The notes under the pieces: model-generated
Databases searched by the model: none
Seen by the model: only the letters and a program-made list of their open reading frames with translations
Told to the model about the DNA's origin: nothing
Shown here: positions 43,614 through 52,202 of the stretch, piece after piece
Numbering within the stretch: position 1 is the stretch's first letter
How the letters are laid out: each line of letters begins with the position of its first letter
Position numbers and translations under genes: made by a program
Assembly (NCBI RefSeq): GCF_009765225.1
Contig: NZ_VMSF01000001.1
Coordinates: 434,001-498,000, forward strand
DNA length: 64,000 bases
Direction of reading: 5' to 3'
DNA from: Leifsonia sp. AG29
GTDB taxonomy: Bacteria; Actinomycetota; Actinomycetes; Actinomycetales; Microbacteriaceae

Positions 43614-44537
43614 TCAGACCGCGCGGATGGTCCAGGACGCGGTCGCCGCCTCCCCGGGCTGCAGCACGATGAGGTCCGTACCCGAGTTGAAGGCGTCGGG
43701 CGGGCACGTCATCGGCTCGACGGCGAGGCCCAGCCGGTCGATCGCGGCGACGGGCTGGTCGGCCGTGTGGATCTGCACCCAGGGGCACGCGCCGTCCCAG
43801 GTCATCTCGACGCCGCTGCCGTCGGCGGCCCGCAGGGTGACAGTGGCCATCCCGTCGGCATCGCGGTCGAGCCCGGTGAAGGCGTGGTCGATGAACGTGT
43901 CCGCGATGCGGCGCGGCTCGCGGAAGTCGAAGACACCGCCTCCCTCGGACGCGACATCCGCGAGCCCGATCGGAATGAGCCTGTCCTCGGTGACGGTGAG
44001 CACCGAGGCGGCCGGAAGCGTCAGCGTCCAGTCGTCCACCCGGCCGTCGCCGGCCACGAGGTAGGGGTGCGGTCCCGTGCCCCAGGGCGCGGGCGTCGTG
44101 CCGGTGTTGGTTCCCGTGACGCTCGTGTGGAGGCCGTGATCGTCGAGTTCGAACGACACGGTCACCTCGATGCGGTGCGGGTATCCGGCCTGCGCCTCGA
44201 TCGTCGCGGCGAACGCGGCCGAACTGGCGGAACGATCGATCGCTGCGAAGTCGAGCCAGCACGCGAGCCCGTGCAAGGCATGGCCGCGCGTCGGCTCGGT
44301 GAGCGGGAGGCGCTGCTCCACCCCGTCGAACGTGTACCGGCCGTCGACGACCCGGTTCGGCCAGGGTGCCAGTGTCGCGCCCCGGTAGGCCGGTCGCACC
44401 TCGTCGGCATCGAACGGCACCACGAGGTCGCGCCCGTCGTACTCGAGCGTGCGCAGGGTGGCCCCGACGGAGGCGATGGTCGCGTGATAGCCGCCGGCGC
44501 TCAGGCCGAAGTGCGTGCCGGAGATGGGAGTGGTCAT
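43614..44537 (-). CDS. galM: Aldose 1-epimerase (GalM-like)
   Basis: A 307-residue mutarotase of the galactose mutarotase fold, interconverting alpha and beta sugars. Recognisable are TLAPWPNRVVDGRYTFDG, RGHALHGLACW with a catalytic His, TGPHPYL with the second His and a C-terminal AVEPMTCPPDAFNSG with the Glu base. The ATG at 44537 has CAGAAT six bases upstream. It lies between two repeat arrays of opposite orientation. Confidence 0.9.
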   Translation of the reverse strand: MTTPISGTHFGLSAGGYHATIASVGATLRTLEYDGRDLVVPFDADEVRPAYRGATLAPWPNRVVDGRYTFDGVEQRLPLTEPTRGHALHGLACWLDFAAIDRSASSAAFAATIEAQAGYPHRIEVTVSFELDDHGLHTSVTGTNTGTTPAPWGTGPHPYLVAGDGRVDDWTLTLPAASVLTVTEDRLIPIGLADVASEGGGVFDFREPRRIADTFIDHAFTGLDRDADGMATVTLRAADGSGVEMTWDGACPWVQIHTADQPVAAIDRLGLAVEPMTCPPDAFNSGTDLIVLQPGEAATASWTIRAV

Positions 44538-44575
44538 CCGCCCATTCTGGCGCACCGGGCGCGCCGGCGGTCGAC

Positions 44576-44839
44576 GAGGGAGGATGCCCGTCGCTCAGGG
44601 AGGATCCCTGGGCGCCCCGGAGTGCAGGTCTCCTCCCCGACCCGCGGATTCGGGCAACCGGCCGCGGCTCATCCTCCGTTGCCAACGGTTCGGTCCCGCG
44701 TCGGCGCGGCGTGGGCGCGAGGGCCGGCGACGCCAAGGGAGGAGGCCCGTAGCTGAGGGAGGATGTATGACCGTCCCGCGGCGCTTGTATCCTCCCCAAG
44801 CCGCACTTTCGGGCCTCCGGCCGCGGCGCATCCTCCGTT
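44576..44839 (+). repeat. Two 105-bp repeats (family 2), right of galM, inverted
   Basis: Units 44576-44680 and 44735-44839 are each exactly 105 bp and start 159 bp apart. They begin AGGGAGGA and end CATCCTCCGTT on the plus strand, the reverse of the array left of galM. Shared internal blocks include AGGGAGGAT and TCCTCC. The rest of 44538-44996 carries the promoter of the next gene and nothing else recognised. Confidence 0.85.
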
Positions 44840-44996
44840 CCCGACAGTGCGCGGTCGGCGGGAGGCGAAGCCCCGCCGCGACCGCGGATGCGCCGAACGC
44901 GAGCAACGCCTCCACCACCCCACCCCGCCCACCCCCTCGAAACACTCGCAACACCGCGGAAACGCCGACGAAACGCATCGCGGATAGCGTCTGCCC

Positions 44997-46709
44997 ATGG
45001 GCGAGCTGTTCGGCGGGTACACGACCGCCGCGTCGCGCCGCCGGCGTGGCCGGGCGGCCCCGTTCGACGAGATGTTCCACGGGCCCGCCGCCGCGGTCGA
45101 CGGCGCACGCCCCGCGTACCGCGAGCTGTTCACCGCCCTGGCGGCCCTCACCCAGGAGGAGCTCCGCGGCCGCACGGAGGCGCTCGCCAGCTCGTACCTG
45201 GCCCAGGGCGTGACGTTCGACTTCGCAGGGGAGGAGCGGCCGTTCCCCCTCGATGCGGTGCCCCGCGTCATCGAGCAGCGGGAGTGGGCGCACATCGAGG
45301 CGGGCGTGAAGCAGCGCGTGCGGGCGCTCGAGGCCTTCCTCGCCGACGTCTACGGCGATCAGAACGCGGTCCGCGACGGCGTGGTTCCCGCGGCCCTCAT
45401 CACCTCCTCCGCCCACTTCCACCGGGCCGCGGCCGGGATCGTCAGCGCCAACGGCGTCCGCATCCAGGTCTCGGGGATCGACCTGATCCGGGACGAGCGC
45501 GGGGAGTGGCGGGTCCTCGAGGACAACGTGCGCGTCCCCAGCGGCGTCAGCTACGTGATCTCCAACCGCCGGGTCATGGCCCAGACCCTCCCGGAGCTCT
45601 TCACCTCGATGCGGGTGCGCCCGGTGGGCGACTACCCCTACCGCCTGCTGCAGGCCCTCCGCGCCAGCGCGCCCGGCGGCATGGAGAACCCGAACGTCGT
45701 CGTCCTGACCCCGGGCGTGTACAACTCGGCCTACTTCGAGCACACCCTGCTCGCCCGGCTCATGGGGGTCGAGCTCGTGGAGGGGCGCGACCTGTTCTGC
45801 TCGGGCGGTCACGTCTGGATGCGGACCACCTCCGGTCCGCAGCGCGTCGACGTGATCTACCGCCGGGTCGACGACGACTTCATCGACCCGCTCCAGTTCC
45901 GCGTCGACTCCGTGCTCGGCACGCCCGGCCTGATGCTGGCGGCGCGGCTCGGCAACGTCACGATCGCGAACGCGGTCGGCAACGGCGTCGCCGACGACAA
46001 GCTCGTCTACACGTATCTGCCCGAGCTCATCCGCTACTACCTCGCCGAGGAGCCGGTGCTGCCGAACGTCGACACCTGGCGGCTGGAGGAGCCCGACGCG
46101 CTCGCCGAGGTGCTCGACCGGCTGGACGAGCTCGTCGTGAAGCCGGTCGACGGCTCGGGCGGCAAAGGGCTCGTGATCGGGCCGGACGCGACACGCCGCG
46201 AGCTCGCGGAGCTCCGAGCCCGGCTCATCGCCGACCCGCGGGGGTGGATCGCCCAGCCGGTGGTGCAGCTCTCGACGATCCCGACGCTCGTCGACTCCGG
46301 GATGCGTCCGCGCCACGTCGACCTGCGCCCGTTCGCGGTGAACGACGGGCGCGACGTCTGGGTGCTCCCCGGCGGCCTCACCCGGGTGGCCCTCGCCGAA
46401 GGGCAGCTCGTCGTCAACAGCAGTCAGGGAGGCGGTTCGAAGGACACGTGGGTGGTGGGCGCGAACGCGAGCCCGGAGAACGGGGAGCTCGCGAGTCCGC
46501 GCGATGCCGGCACCGCTCCGGGGGAGGGGCGCCGCGTGGCCGGCCTGGTCGCAGCGCAGGCGGCGCACCGGGCGTCACCCGACGCCAGGACCGCTCAACA
46601 CGCCCCCGACCACTCGGCGGAGGACGCCCCGCGCAGCGACCAGCAGCAACAGCAGCAGCAACAGCAGCAGCAGCAGCAAGAGCAACCCGGGGAGGCGCCC
46701 CGATGCTGA
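44997..46709 (+). CDS. Circularly permuted ATP-grasp protein with C-terminal polyglutamine
   Basis: A 570-residue protein of the circularly permuted ATP-grasp type 2 family. Typical segments: DGVRIQVSGIDLIRDERGEWRVLEDN, PSGVSYVISNR, VKPVDGSGGKG and RPFAVNDGRDVWVLPGGLTRVA. The family is predicted to ligate amino acids or peptides, together with the alpha-E and transglutaminase proteins that follow. The C-terminus carries a low-complexity tail with 13 consecutive Gln. TAGCGT (44985-44990) lies six bases before the ATG. Confidence 0.9.
   Translation: MGELFGGYTTAASRRRRGRAAPFDEMFHGPAAAVDGARPAYRELFTALAALTQEELRGRTEALASSYLAQGVTFDFAGEERPFPLDAVPRVIEQREWAHIEAGVKQRVRALEAFLADVYGDQNAVRDGVVPAALITSSAHFHRAAAGIVSANGVRIQVSGIDLIRDERGEWRVLEDNVRVPSGVSYVISNRRVMAQTLPELFTSMRVRPVGDYPYRLLQALRASAPGGMENPNVVVLTPGVYNSAYFEHTLLARLMGVELVEGRDLFCSGGHVWMRTTSGPQRVDVIYRRVDDDFIDPLQFRVDSVLGTPGLMLAARLGNVTIANAVGNGVADDKLVYTYLPELIRYYLAEEPVLPNVDTWRLEEPDALAEVLDRLDELVVKPVDGSGGKGLVIGPDATRRELAELRARLIADPRGWIAQPVVQLSTIPTLVDSGMRPRHVDLRPFAVNDGRDVWVLPGGLTRVALAEGQLVVNSSQGGGSKDTWVVGANASPENGELASPRDAGTAPGEGRRVAGLVAAQAAHRASPDARTAQHAPDHSAEDAPRSDQQQQQQQQQQQQQEQPGEAPRC
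46642..46680 (+). repeat. CAG/CAA trinucleotide tract coding for polyglutamine
   Basis: About 13 CAG/CAA codons in a row near the end of the ATP-grasp gene, mostly CAG. Such triplet runs are rare in bacteria and may vary in length by slippage; changes by whole triplets keep the frame. Confidence 0.85.
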
Positions 46710-47629
46710 GCAGGATCGCCTCGTCGCTCTTCTGGATCGGCCGCTACATCGAGCGCAGCGACGGCACGGCGCGCATCCTCGACGTGCACCTCCAGCTCCT
46801 GCTGGAGGACCCGTGGATCGACGAGGACACGGCGTGCCGGTCCCTCCTCGGCGTCATGGGCAGCCCGGCGACCGAGAGCGCGATCGCCCGGGAGGATGTG
46901 CTCCGCATCCTGGCCGTGGACCGGTCTGCACCCGCCTCCATCATGTATTCGCTCAGCTCCGCCCGGGAGAACGCCCGGCGGGCCCGCGAGATCATCTCGA
47001 CCGAGCTGTGGGAGTGCCTCAACACGACGGCCGCGCGGATGCCCCGCCGCGTCACCGGCGACAAGGTGCACGAGTTCTTCAGCTGGGTGCGCGAGCGGAC
47101 CGCGCTCGCCGTCGGCGTCATGGAGTCCGGCGCGAGCCGCGACGAGGCCTGGCACTTCTTCACCCTCGGGCGGAGCCTGGAGCGAGCGGACATGACCGCG
47201 CGCCTCCTCGCGACCCGGTCGCTCACCGAGGCGAGCGGCCCCAGCTGGACCACGATCCTCCGCTCGTGCGGTGCGTACGAGGCGTACCTGCGCACGTACC
47301 GGGGAGTGCCGTCGGCGCGGAACGCCGCCGAGTTCCTGCTCCACGACCGGCTCTTCCCGCGATCGATCCTGTTCTCCGTGGCGCGGGCGGTGGAGTGCCT
47401 GCGCGACATCGAGCCGCGCCTGGAGCGGGCGGGCGTGTCGGATCACGCCGTGCGGATGCTCGGGCAGGTGCAGAGCGAGCTCGAGTTCCGCCCGGTCGCC
47501 GAGGTCCTCGACGACCTCCCGGCGTACATGTCGGCGATCCAGGAGGCGACGAGCGCGGCGACGACCGCGATCAGCCTCCGGTACTTCCCGGAGAGCACGG
47601 CGCCGAGCTGGACGGGGGACAGGACATGA
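46703..47629 (+). CDS. Alpha-E domain protein
   Basis: A 308-residue all-helical protein starting MLSRIASSLFWIGRYIERSDGTARILDVHLQLLLED, the mark of the alpha-E family. Function is not proven; it always sits beside ATP-grasp and transglutaminase genes and is proposed to act with them in peptide modification. The ATG at 46703, after GGGGAGG, overlaps the ATP-grasp gene by 7 bp. Confidence 0.93.
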   Translation: MLSRIASSLFWIGRYIERSDGTARILDVHLQLLLEDPWIDEDTACRSLLGVMGSPATESAIAREDVLRILAVDRSAPASIMYSLSSARENARRAREIISTELWECLNTTAARMPRRVTGDKVHEFFSWVRERTALAVGVMESGASRDEAWHFFTLGRSLERADMTARLLATRSLTEASGPSWTTILRSCGAYEAYLRTYRGVPSARNAAEFLLHDRLFPRSILFSVARAVECLRDIEPRLERAGVSDHAVRMLGQVQSELEFRPVAEVLDDLPAYMSAIQEATSAATTAISLRYFPESTAPSWTGDRT

Positions 47630-48483
47630 AACGGCTCAAGGTGGTCCACTCGACCGGCTATCGCTACGCCGGCGACGTGACGGCGTCGTACAACGAGGCG
47701 AGGATGCTCCCCGTCTCGGGCGAGCGGCAGCTGGTGCTCCACTCGTCCGTCGACGTCCGGCCCGTGTCGTCTCATCACCAGTACACCGACTACTGGGGCA
47801 CGCGCGTGCTCGCGTTCGACGTGCTCGATGCGCACAGCGAACTGACGATCACCGCGAGCAGCCTCGTGGAGGTGCTGGAGACCACGCATCCCCCGTCGGG
47901 CGTCGGGTGGGAGGAGCTCGCCGCGCTGGTTCCGCGCTCCGCGGGCTGCGTCGAGCAGCTCCGGCAGACCCCGCTGACCGCGCCTCCGCCCTCGCTCACC
48001 GAGCTCGCGCGGTCGGTCGCCGCCGCCGTGGCGCCCGCGGTCGACGGGCCGTGCGCCGCAGCGCTGGCGATCGTCGCCGCCGTCTCCTCCGAGATGGACT
48101 ACGTGCCGGGCGTCACCGGTGTCAGGACCACCGCCGCCGAGGCCTGGGAGGCGCGCAGCGGCGTCTGCCAGGACATCGCCCACGTCGCGATCGGGGCGCT
48201 CCGGGCCGTCGGGATCCCCGCGCGCTACGTCTCCGGCTACCTCCACCCGAAGGCCGAGGCCGCGGTCGGCGAGACCGTCACGGGCGAGTCGCACGCCTGG
48301 GTGGAGTGGTTCTGCGGCACCTGGCACGGCTACGACCCGACGAACGGCATCGCCATCGGCGACCGGCACGTGCGGGTCGGGCACGGCCGGGACTACACCG
48401 ACGTGACGCCGCTTCGCGGGGTCTACGCCGGCAGCGGCGGCTCGGAGCTGTTCGTCTCGGTCTCGATCACCCGGGAGGCGTGA
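47626..48483 (+). CDS. Transglutaminase-like cysteine protease family protein
   Basis: A 285-residue protein with an N-terminal beta domain (residues 1-110) and a transglutaminase core. The triad is complete: C181 ([10 protein letters not shown]), H223 (ESHAWVEW) and D237 (GYDPTN). It probably cleaves or links peptide bonds made by the ATP-grasp partner. ATGA overlap upstream; its end overlaps the convergent channel gene by 61 bp. Confidence 0.93.
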   Translation: MKRLKVVHSTGYRYAGDVTASYNEARMLPVSGERQLVLHSSVDVRPVSSHHQYTDYWGTRVLAFDVLDAHSELTITASSLVEVLETTHPPSGVGWEELAALVPRSAGCVEQLRQTPLTAPPPSLTELARSVAAAVAPAVDGPCAAALAIVAAVSSEMDYVPGVTGVRTTAAEAWEARSGVCQDIAHVAIGALRAVGIPARYVSGYLHPKAEAAVGETVTGESHAWVEWFCGTWHGYDPTNGIAIGDRHVRVGHGRDYTDVTPLRGVYAGSGGSELFVSVSITREA

Positions 48484-49187
48484 ACCGTCTGACTCTCGAG
48501 CAGCTGCCGCAGCGCGGCGACCTCGCGGGTCAGCGCCTCCACCTCGGACCGCGTGATGACCTCCTCCGCTGCCTCGCTCTCGCCGACGCGCTCGACGATC
48601 CAGGAGGCGAAGGTCGCCGTCACGACGCCGATGAGTGCGATGCCGCCGAGCATCACGCCGACCGCGACGAGACGCCCGGCGTCGGTGACGGGCACCTCGT
48701 CGCCGTAGCCGACGGTGGTGATCGTGACGAAGGCCCACCACAGCCCGTCGCCGAGCGAGCGGATCGTCCCGCCGTGCCCGCGCTCGGCGTCGAGCACGGC
48801 CAGCGCGGCGATGTACACGAGCAGCGACGCCGCGCCCACCACGTAGACCAGCACCCGGCCCCGGAACGCGCGCCCGACGGTCCGCTGCAGCACGGTCGCG
48901 ATCGTGACCAGTCGCAGGAGGCGCAGCGGACGCAGCATGGGGAGGGCCACCACCAGCAGGTCGAACAGGTGCGTGTAGAACCATCGCCAGCGGCTCTCGG
49001 CGAGGACGAGCATGACGATGTAGTCGGCGACGAAGACCGCCCAGGTGGCCCAGATCACCGCCTCCGCCACGTCGCCGGGCGGACCCTTGAGGTCGCCGAT
49101 CACCTCCCACGAGTACGCGACGAGGAAGATGAGGGCGGTCACGGCGAGCGGCCACTCCATGAGCCGCTGCCAACGCTGCTGGGTCAT
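48423..49187 (-). CDS. Voltage-gated-type potassium channel
   Basis: A 254-residue six-span ion channel. An S4-like arginine-rich helix ([17 protein letters not shown], 86-102) precedes the pore loop with selectivity filter TTVGYGD (157-163). The C-terminal ~45 residues form a likely coiled coil for tetramer assembly. TACGCT (49199-49194) lies six bases before the ATG. Its tail runs 61 bp into the transglutaminase gene on the other strand. Confidence 0.92.
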   Translation of the reverse strand: MTQQRWQRLMEWPLAVTALIFLVAYSWEVIGDLKGPPGDVAEAVIWATWAVFVADYIVMLVLAESRWRWFYTHLFDLLVVALPMLRPLRLLRLVTIATVLQRTVGRAFRGRVLVYVVGAASLLVYIAALAVLDAERGHGGTIRSLGDGLWWAFVTITTVGYGDEVPVTDAGRLVAVGVMLGGIALIGVVTATFASWIVERVGESEAAEEVITRSEVEALTREVAALRQLLESQTVHASRVIETETNSSEPPLPA

Positions 49188-49250
49188 GGCGGGAGCGTAG
49201 TGCTGCCGCGCCTCCGCCGCACGCTCCCGGCGGGTCGAGGGGCGACGCGC

Positions 49251-50723
49251 TCAGCCGGCCGCGCGGAGTGCGGCGTACAGATCCGCGCGGGCCGCGAAGC
49301 CGGACAGGTCGCGCCCGAGCAGTCGCTCGGCCTCCGCGACGCGGGCGCGCAGCGTGTGCCGGTGCACGCCCAGGCGGCGCGCGGCGACGTCGTACACGCC
49401 GTCGCTGTCGAGCCAGATCCGCAGGGTCGCCGGGAGGGACGGGTCGGCCGCCTCCAGCGGGGCCAGCGACGCCCGGGCGACCGCCCGGGCGTCCGGCGTC
49501 TCGAGCAGGGCGAGCATGCCCGCGCCGGCGACGTCGTCGAACGCCACGACCGCCGCCTCGGGGGAGGCGCGCCGTCGCGCGGTCTCCGCTTGACTGACAG
49601 CACTGCGCAGGCCGGACAGCGACGTCGGCGCGGAGAGACCGCCGCGCAGCTCGAAACGCTCGGTCAGCTCCTCGACCGCGGCCTGGGCGGGAGCGGAGCC
49701 CTCGGCGGAAAGGACGAGCACGAGCTCCTGCCCGTCGCGCGCGAAGAACACGTCGCTGTTCGCCTCCAGCCAGTCGGCCGCCGCTGCGGTGGAGGGGCCG
49801 GTCAGCAGCGCCACGCGCACGGGAGACTCGGGAAGGGCTCCCAGGACCGGCTCCGCGACGTCCGCGGCGAGTTCGGCGTCCCCCGTGAGCAGCGCCCGCC
49901 AGACCCCCGTCCGCAGACGCCCGCGCGCCGCGTCGGTGGCCCGTCCCTGCTCGAGGGCGAGCCCGGCCAGCGCGACGACCCCGGTCACGACCTGCTGGGC
50001 CGCCTGGTCGAGCCCCTCGGCGCCGACGGCCAGCACACCGCGGAGGCGCCCCGCCGCGCCTAGGGTCTGGAGTGAGAACGCTCCGGCCGACGTCGAGGCC
50101 GTCCCCGCTGCGCGCCGTCTGCTCCGGAGCAGCGGCTCGGCCGCCGCGGCGAGGGCGGCCCGGTCGCCGGCGGCGAGGGCGTCGTCGGGAGCCACGCGGT
50201 CGATCGTGCCGTCCGCTCGCAGGAGGGCGACCGGGCGCTCGATCTGGCGCGCCAGCTCGCCGAGGACGGACGCGAGCGGATCGGGCCGCAGAGCGGCGAG
50301 CGAGATCGCCCTGGAGGCGCGGAGCGCCCAGGTGTTGCGGGCATACGTGTCGGCGGCGACGCGCTCCGCGATGAACCGGGCGATCGCGATGAACGGGGTG
50401 CGGTAGGGCACCTCGAACAGCGGCAGGCCGTGACGGGTGCACGCCTCCACCAGGGCCTCCGGCGTCCCGGAGCGGACGACCTCGGTGCCGTACCCGAGGC
50501 CGGCGATGCCGTGCGCCGCGAGGCGCGAGACGTACGCCTCGATGTCGTCCGGCGTCCCGGTGATGAGCAGCAGCTGGCCCGCCGAGAGGAACGGCGTCGG
50601 GTCGGGGAGCTCGGAGCTGTGGGCCCACGGGATCGGCCGCTCCAGATCGCCCGTGCCCGCGGGGGTGAGCAGCCGCAGCTTGAGCTCGGGTCGCGCCAGC
50701 AGCTGGGCGAGCGTCGCGGGCAT
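49251..50723 (-). CDS. PucR family transcriptional regulator
   Basis: A 490-residue regulator. The N-terminal PucR domain (TLAQLLARPELKLRLLTPAG through about 130) is followed by a GGDEF-like region and a C-terminal HTH_30: TLRIWLDSDGVYDVAARRLGVHRHTLRARVAEAERLLGRDL (about 430-475). The ATG at 50723 follows GGGAGGGG. PucR proteins often activate neighbouring catabolic genes; here the divergent gabT-gabD pair is the likely target. Confidence 0.92.
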   Translation of the reverse strand: MPATLAQLLARPELKLRLLTPAGTGDLERPIPWAHSSELPDPTPFLSAGQLLLITGTPDDIEAYVSRLAAHGIAGLGYGTEVVRSGTPEALVEACTRHGLPLFEVPYRTPFIAIARFIAERVAADTYARNTWALRASRAISLAALRPDPLASVLGELARQIERPVALLRADGTIDRVAPDDALAAGDRAALAAAAEPLLRSRRRAAGTASTSAGAFSLQTLGAAGRLRGVLAVGAEGLDQAAQQVVTGVVALAGLALEQGRATDAARGRLRTGVWRALLTGDAELAADVAEPVLGALPESPVRVALLTGPSTAAAADWLEANSDVFFARDGQELVLVLSAEGSAPAQAAVEELTERFELRGGLSAPTSLSGLRSAVSQAETARRRASPEAAVVAFDDVAGAGMLALLETPDARAVARASLAPLEAADPSLPATLRIWLDSDGVYDVAARRLGVHRHTLRARVAEAERLLGRDLSGFAARADLYAALRAAG

Positions 50724-50807
50724 GGTGGCCCCTCCCTTCCCGGCGGCTCCGGCGCCGCGCTGACAGGCTGTCCAATCGCCTGCAGAGAATTGTACGGCTG
50801 GTCCAGG

Positions 50808-50823
50808 CGGTGGAGGTCCACCG
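50808..50823. promoter_or_regulatory. Palindrome overlapping the gabT -35 region
   Basis: CGGTGGA-GG-TCCACCG, perfect 7-bp arms. It ends five bases before the gabT -10 element TACGAT (50829-50834), so it covers the expected -35. It is the best candidate binding site for the divergent PucR protein. On the minus strand TACAAT (near 50790) is a candidate pucR -10. Confidence 0.5.
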
Positions 50824-50840
50824 GTTCGTACGATTCCGGC

Positions 50841-52202
50841 ATGACCATCCTCTCGACCGCCACCCCCGCCCTCGTCGGCGGACCGACCCTCCCGCAGGAG
50901 CGCCGGCTCGTCACCCCGATCCCCGGCCCGGAGTCGCGCCGACGCGCCGAGCGCAAGGCGCAGGCCGTGGCCGCGGGCGTCGGGGCCACCATCCCGGTCT
51001 TCACTGTCGCCGCGGGAGGCGGGGTGCTCGTCGACGTCGACGGCAACTCCCTCATCGACCTCGGCTCGGGCATCGCCGTCACCGGCGTCGGCAACTCGGC
51101 CCCCCGCGTCGTCGAGGCCGTCACCGCCCAGGTGGCCGCCTTCACGCACACCTGCTTCACCGTCGCGCCCTACGACTCGTACGTCGACGTGGCCGAGGCG
51201 CTGAACCGGCTGACCCCGGGCGACCACGCCAAGCGCAGCGCCCTGTTCAACTCCGGCGCCGAGGCCGTCGAGAACGCGGTCAAGATCGCCCGCCACTACA
51301 CCGGGAAGCAGGCGGTCGTCGCGTTCGACCACGCGTACCACGGCCGCACCAACCTCACGATGGGGCTCACCGCCAAGAACCAGCCGTACAAGAACGGCTT
51401 CGGCCCCTTCGCCCCCGAGATCTACCGCGCCCCGCTGAGCTACCCGCTGCGCGACGGCGGCCTCTCCGGCGCCGAGGCGGCGAAGCGCGCGATCACCATG
51501 ATCGAGAAGCAGATCGGCGCCTCCAACCTCGCCGCGATCATCATCGAGCCGATCCAGGGCGAGGGCGGCTTCATCGTCCCCGCCGACGGGTTCCTCCCGG
51601 CGCTCCAGGAGTGGGCGAACGCGAACGGGGTCGTCTTCATCGCCGACGAGGTGCAGACCGGCTTCGCCCGGACCGGCACCATGTTCGCCTCCGAGCAGTT
51701 CGGGATCGTCCCCGACCTCATCGTCACCGCGAAGGGCATCGCCGGCGGCCTGCCGCTCTCGGCCGTCACCGGCCGGGCCGAGATCATGGATGCGCCGCAG
51801 GTCGGCGGACTGGGCGGCACCTACGGCGGCAACCCGCTCGCCTGCGTCGCGGCCCTCGCCGCCATCGAGACGTACGAGCAGGAGAACCTGGCCGAGCGCG
51901 CACAGCAGATCGGGCACATCCTGTTCGAGAAGCTCGGCGCCCTGCGCGACGCCGACCCGCGCGTCGCCGAGGTCCGCGGCCGCGGTGCGATGGTCGCCAT
52001 CGAGCTCGTCGACCCCGAGACCGGCGAGCCGGACGCCGCCCTCACGGCGAAGGTCGCGGCCGCCGCGCACGCCGCGGGCGTGGTGCTGCTCACCTGCGGC
52101 ACGTACGGCAACGTGATCCGGTTCCTCCCGCCCCTGAGCATCCCCGACCACCTGCTGATCGAGGGACTCGACGTCGTCGCGGAGGCGGTGGCGAACTCAT
52201 GA
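50841..52202 (+). CDS. gabT: 4-aminobutyrate aminotransferase GabT
   Basis: A 453-residue class III aminotransferase moving the amino group of GABA to 2-oxoglutarate. PLP binding: FNSGAEAVENAVKIAR, D269 in FIADEVQTGFARTG, and Lys298 in VTAKGIAGGLPLSA. TACGAT lies six bases before the ATG, predicting a leaderless message. It overlaps gabD by 4 bp, completing the GABA-to-succinate route. Confidence 0.95.
   Translation: MTILSTATPALVGGPTLPQERRLVTPIPGPESRRRAERKAQAVAAGVGATIPVFTVAAGGGVLVDVDGNSLIDLGSGIAVTGVGNSAPRVVEAVTAQVAAFTHTCFTVAPYDSYVDVAEALNRLTPGDHAKRSALFNSGAEAVENAVKIARHYTGKQAVVAFDHAYHGRTNLTMGLTAKNQPYKNGFGPFAPEIYRAPLSYPLRDGGLSGAEAAKRAITMIEKQIGASNLAAIIIEPIQGEGGFIVPADGFLPALQEWANANGVVFIADEVQTGFARTGTMFASEQFGIVPDLIVTAKGIAGGLPLSAVTGRAEIMDAPQVGGLGGTYGGNPLACVAALAAIETYEQENLAERAQQIGHILFEKLGALRDADPRVAEVRGRGAMVAIELVDPETGEPDAALTAKVAAAAHAAGVVLLTCGTYGNVIRFLPPLSIPDHLLIEGLDVVAEAVANS

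Noticed and set aside
47443-50775. A 1110-codon minus-strand frame spanning several genes
   Set aside because: It crosses three recognisable genes (transglutaminase, channel, PucR) in the wrong frame and has no domain of its own.
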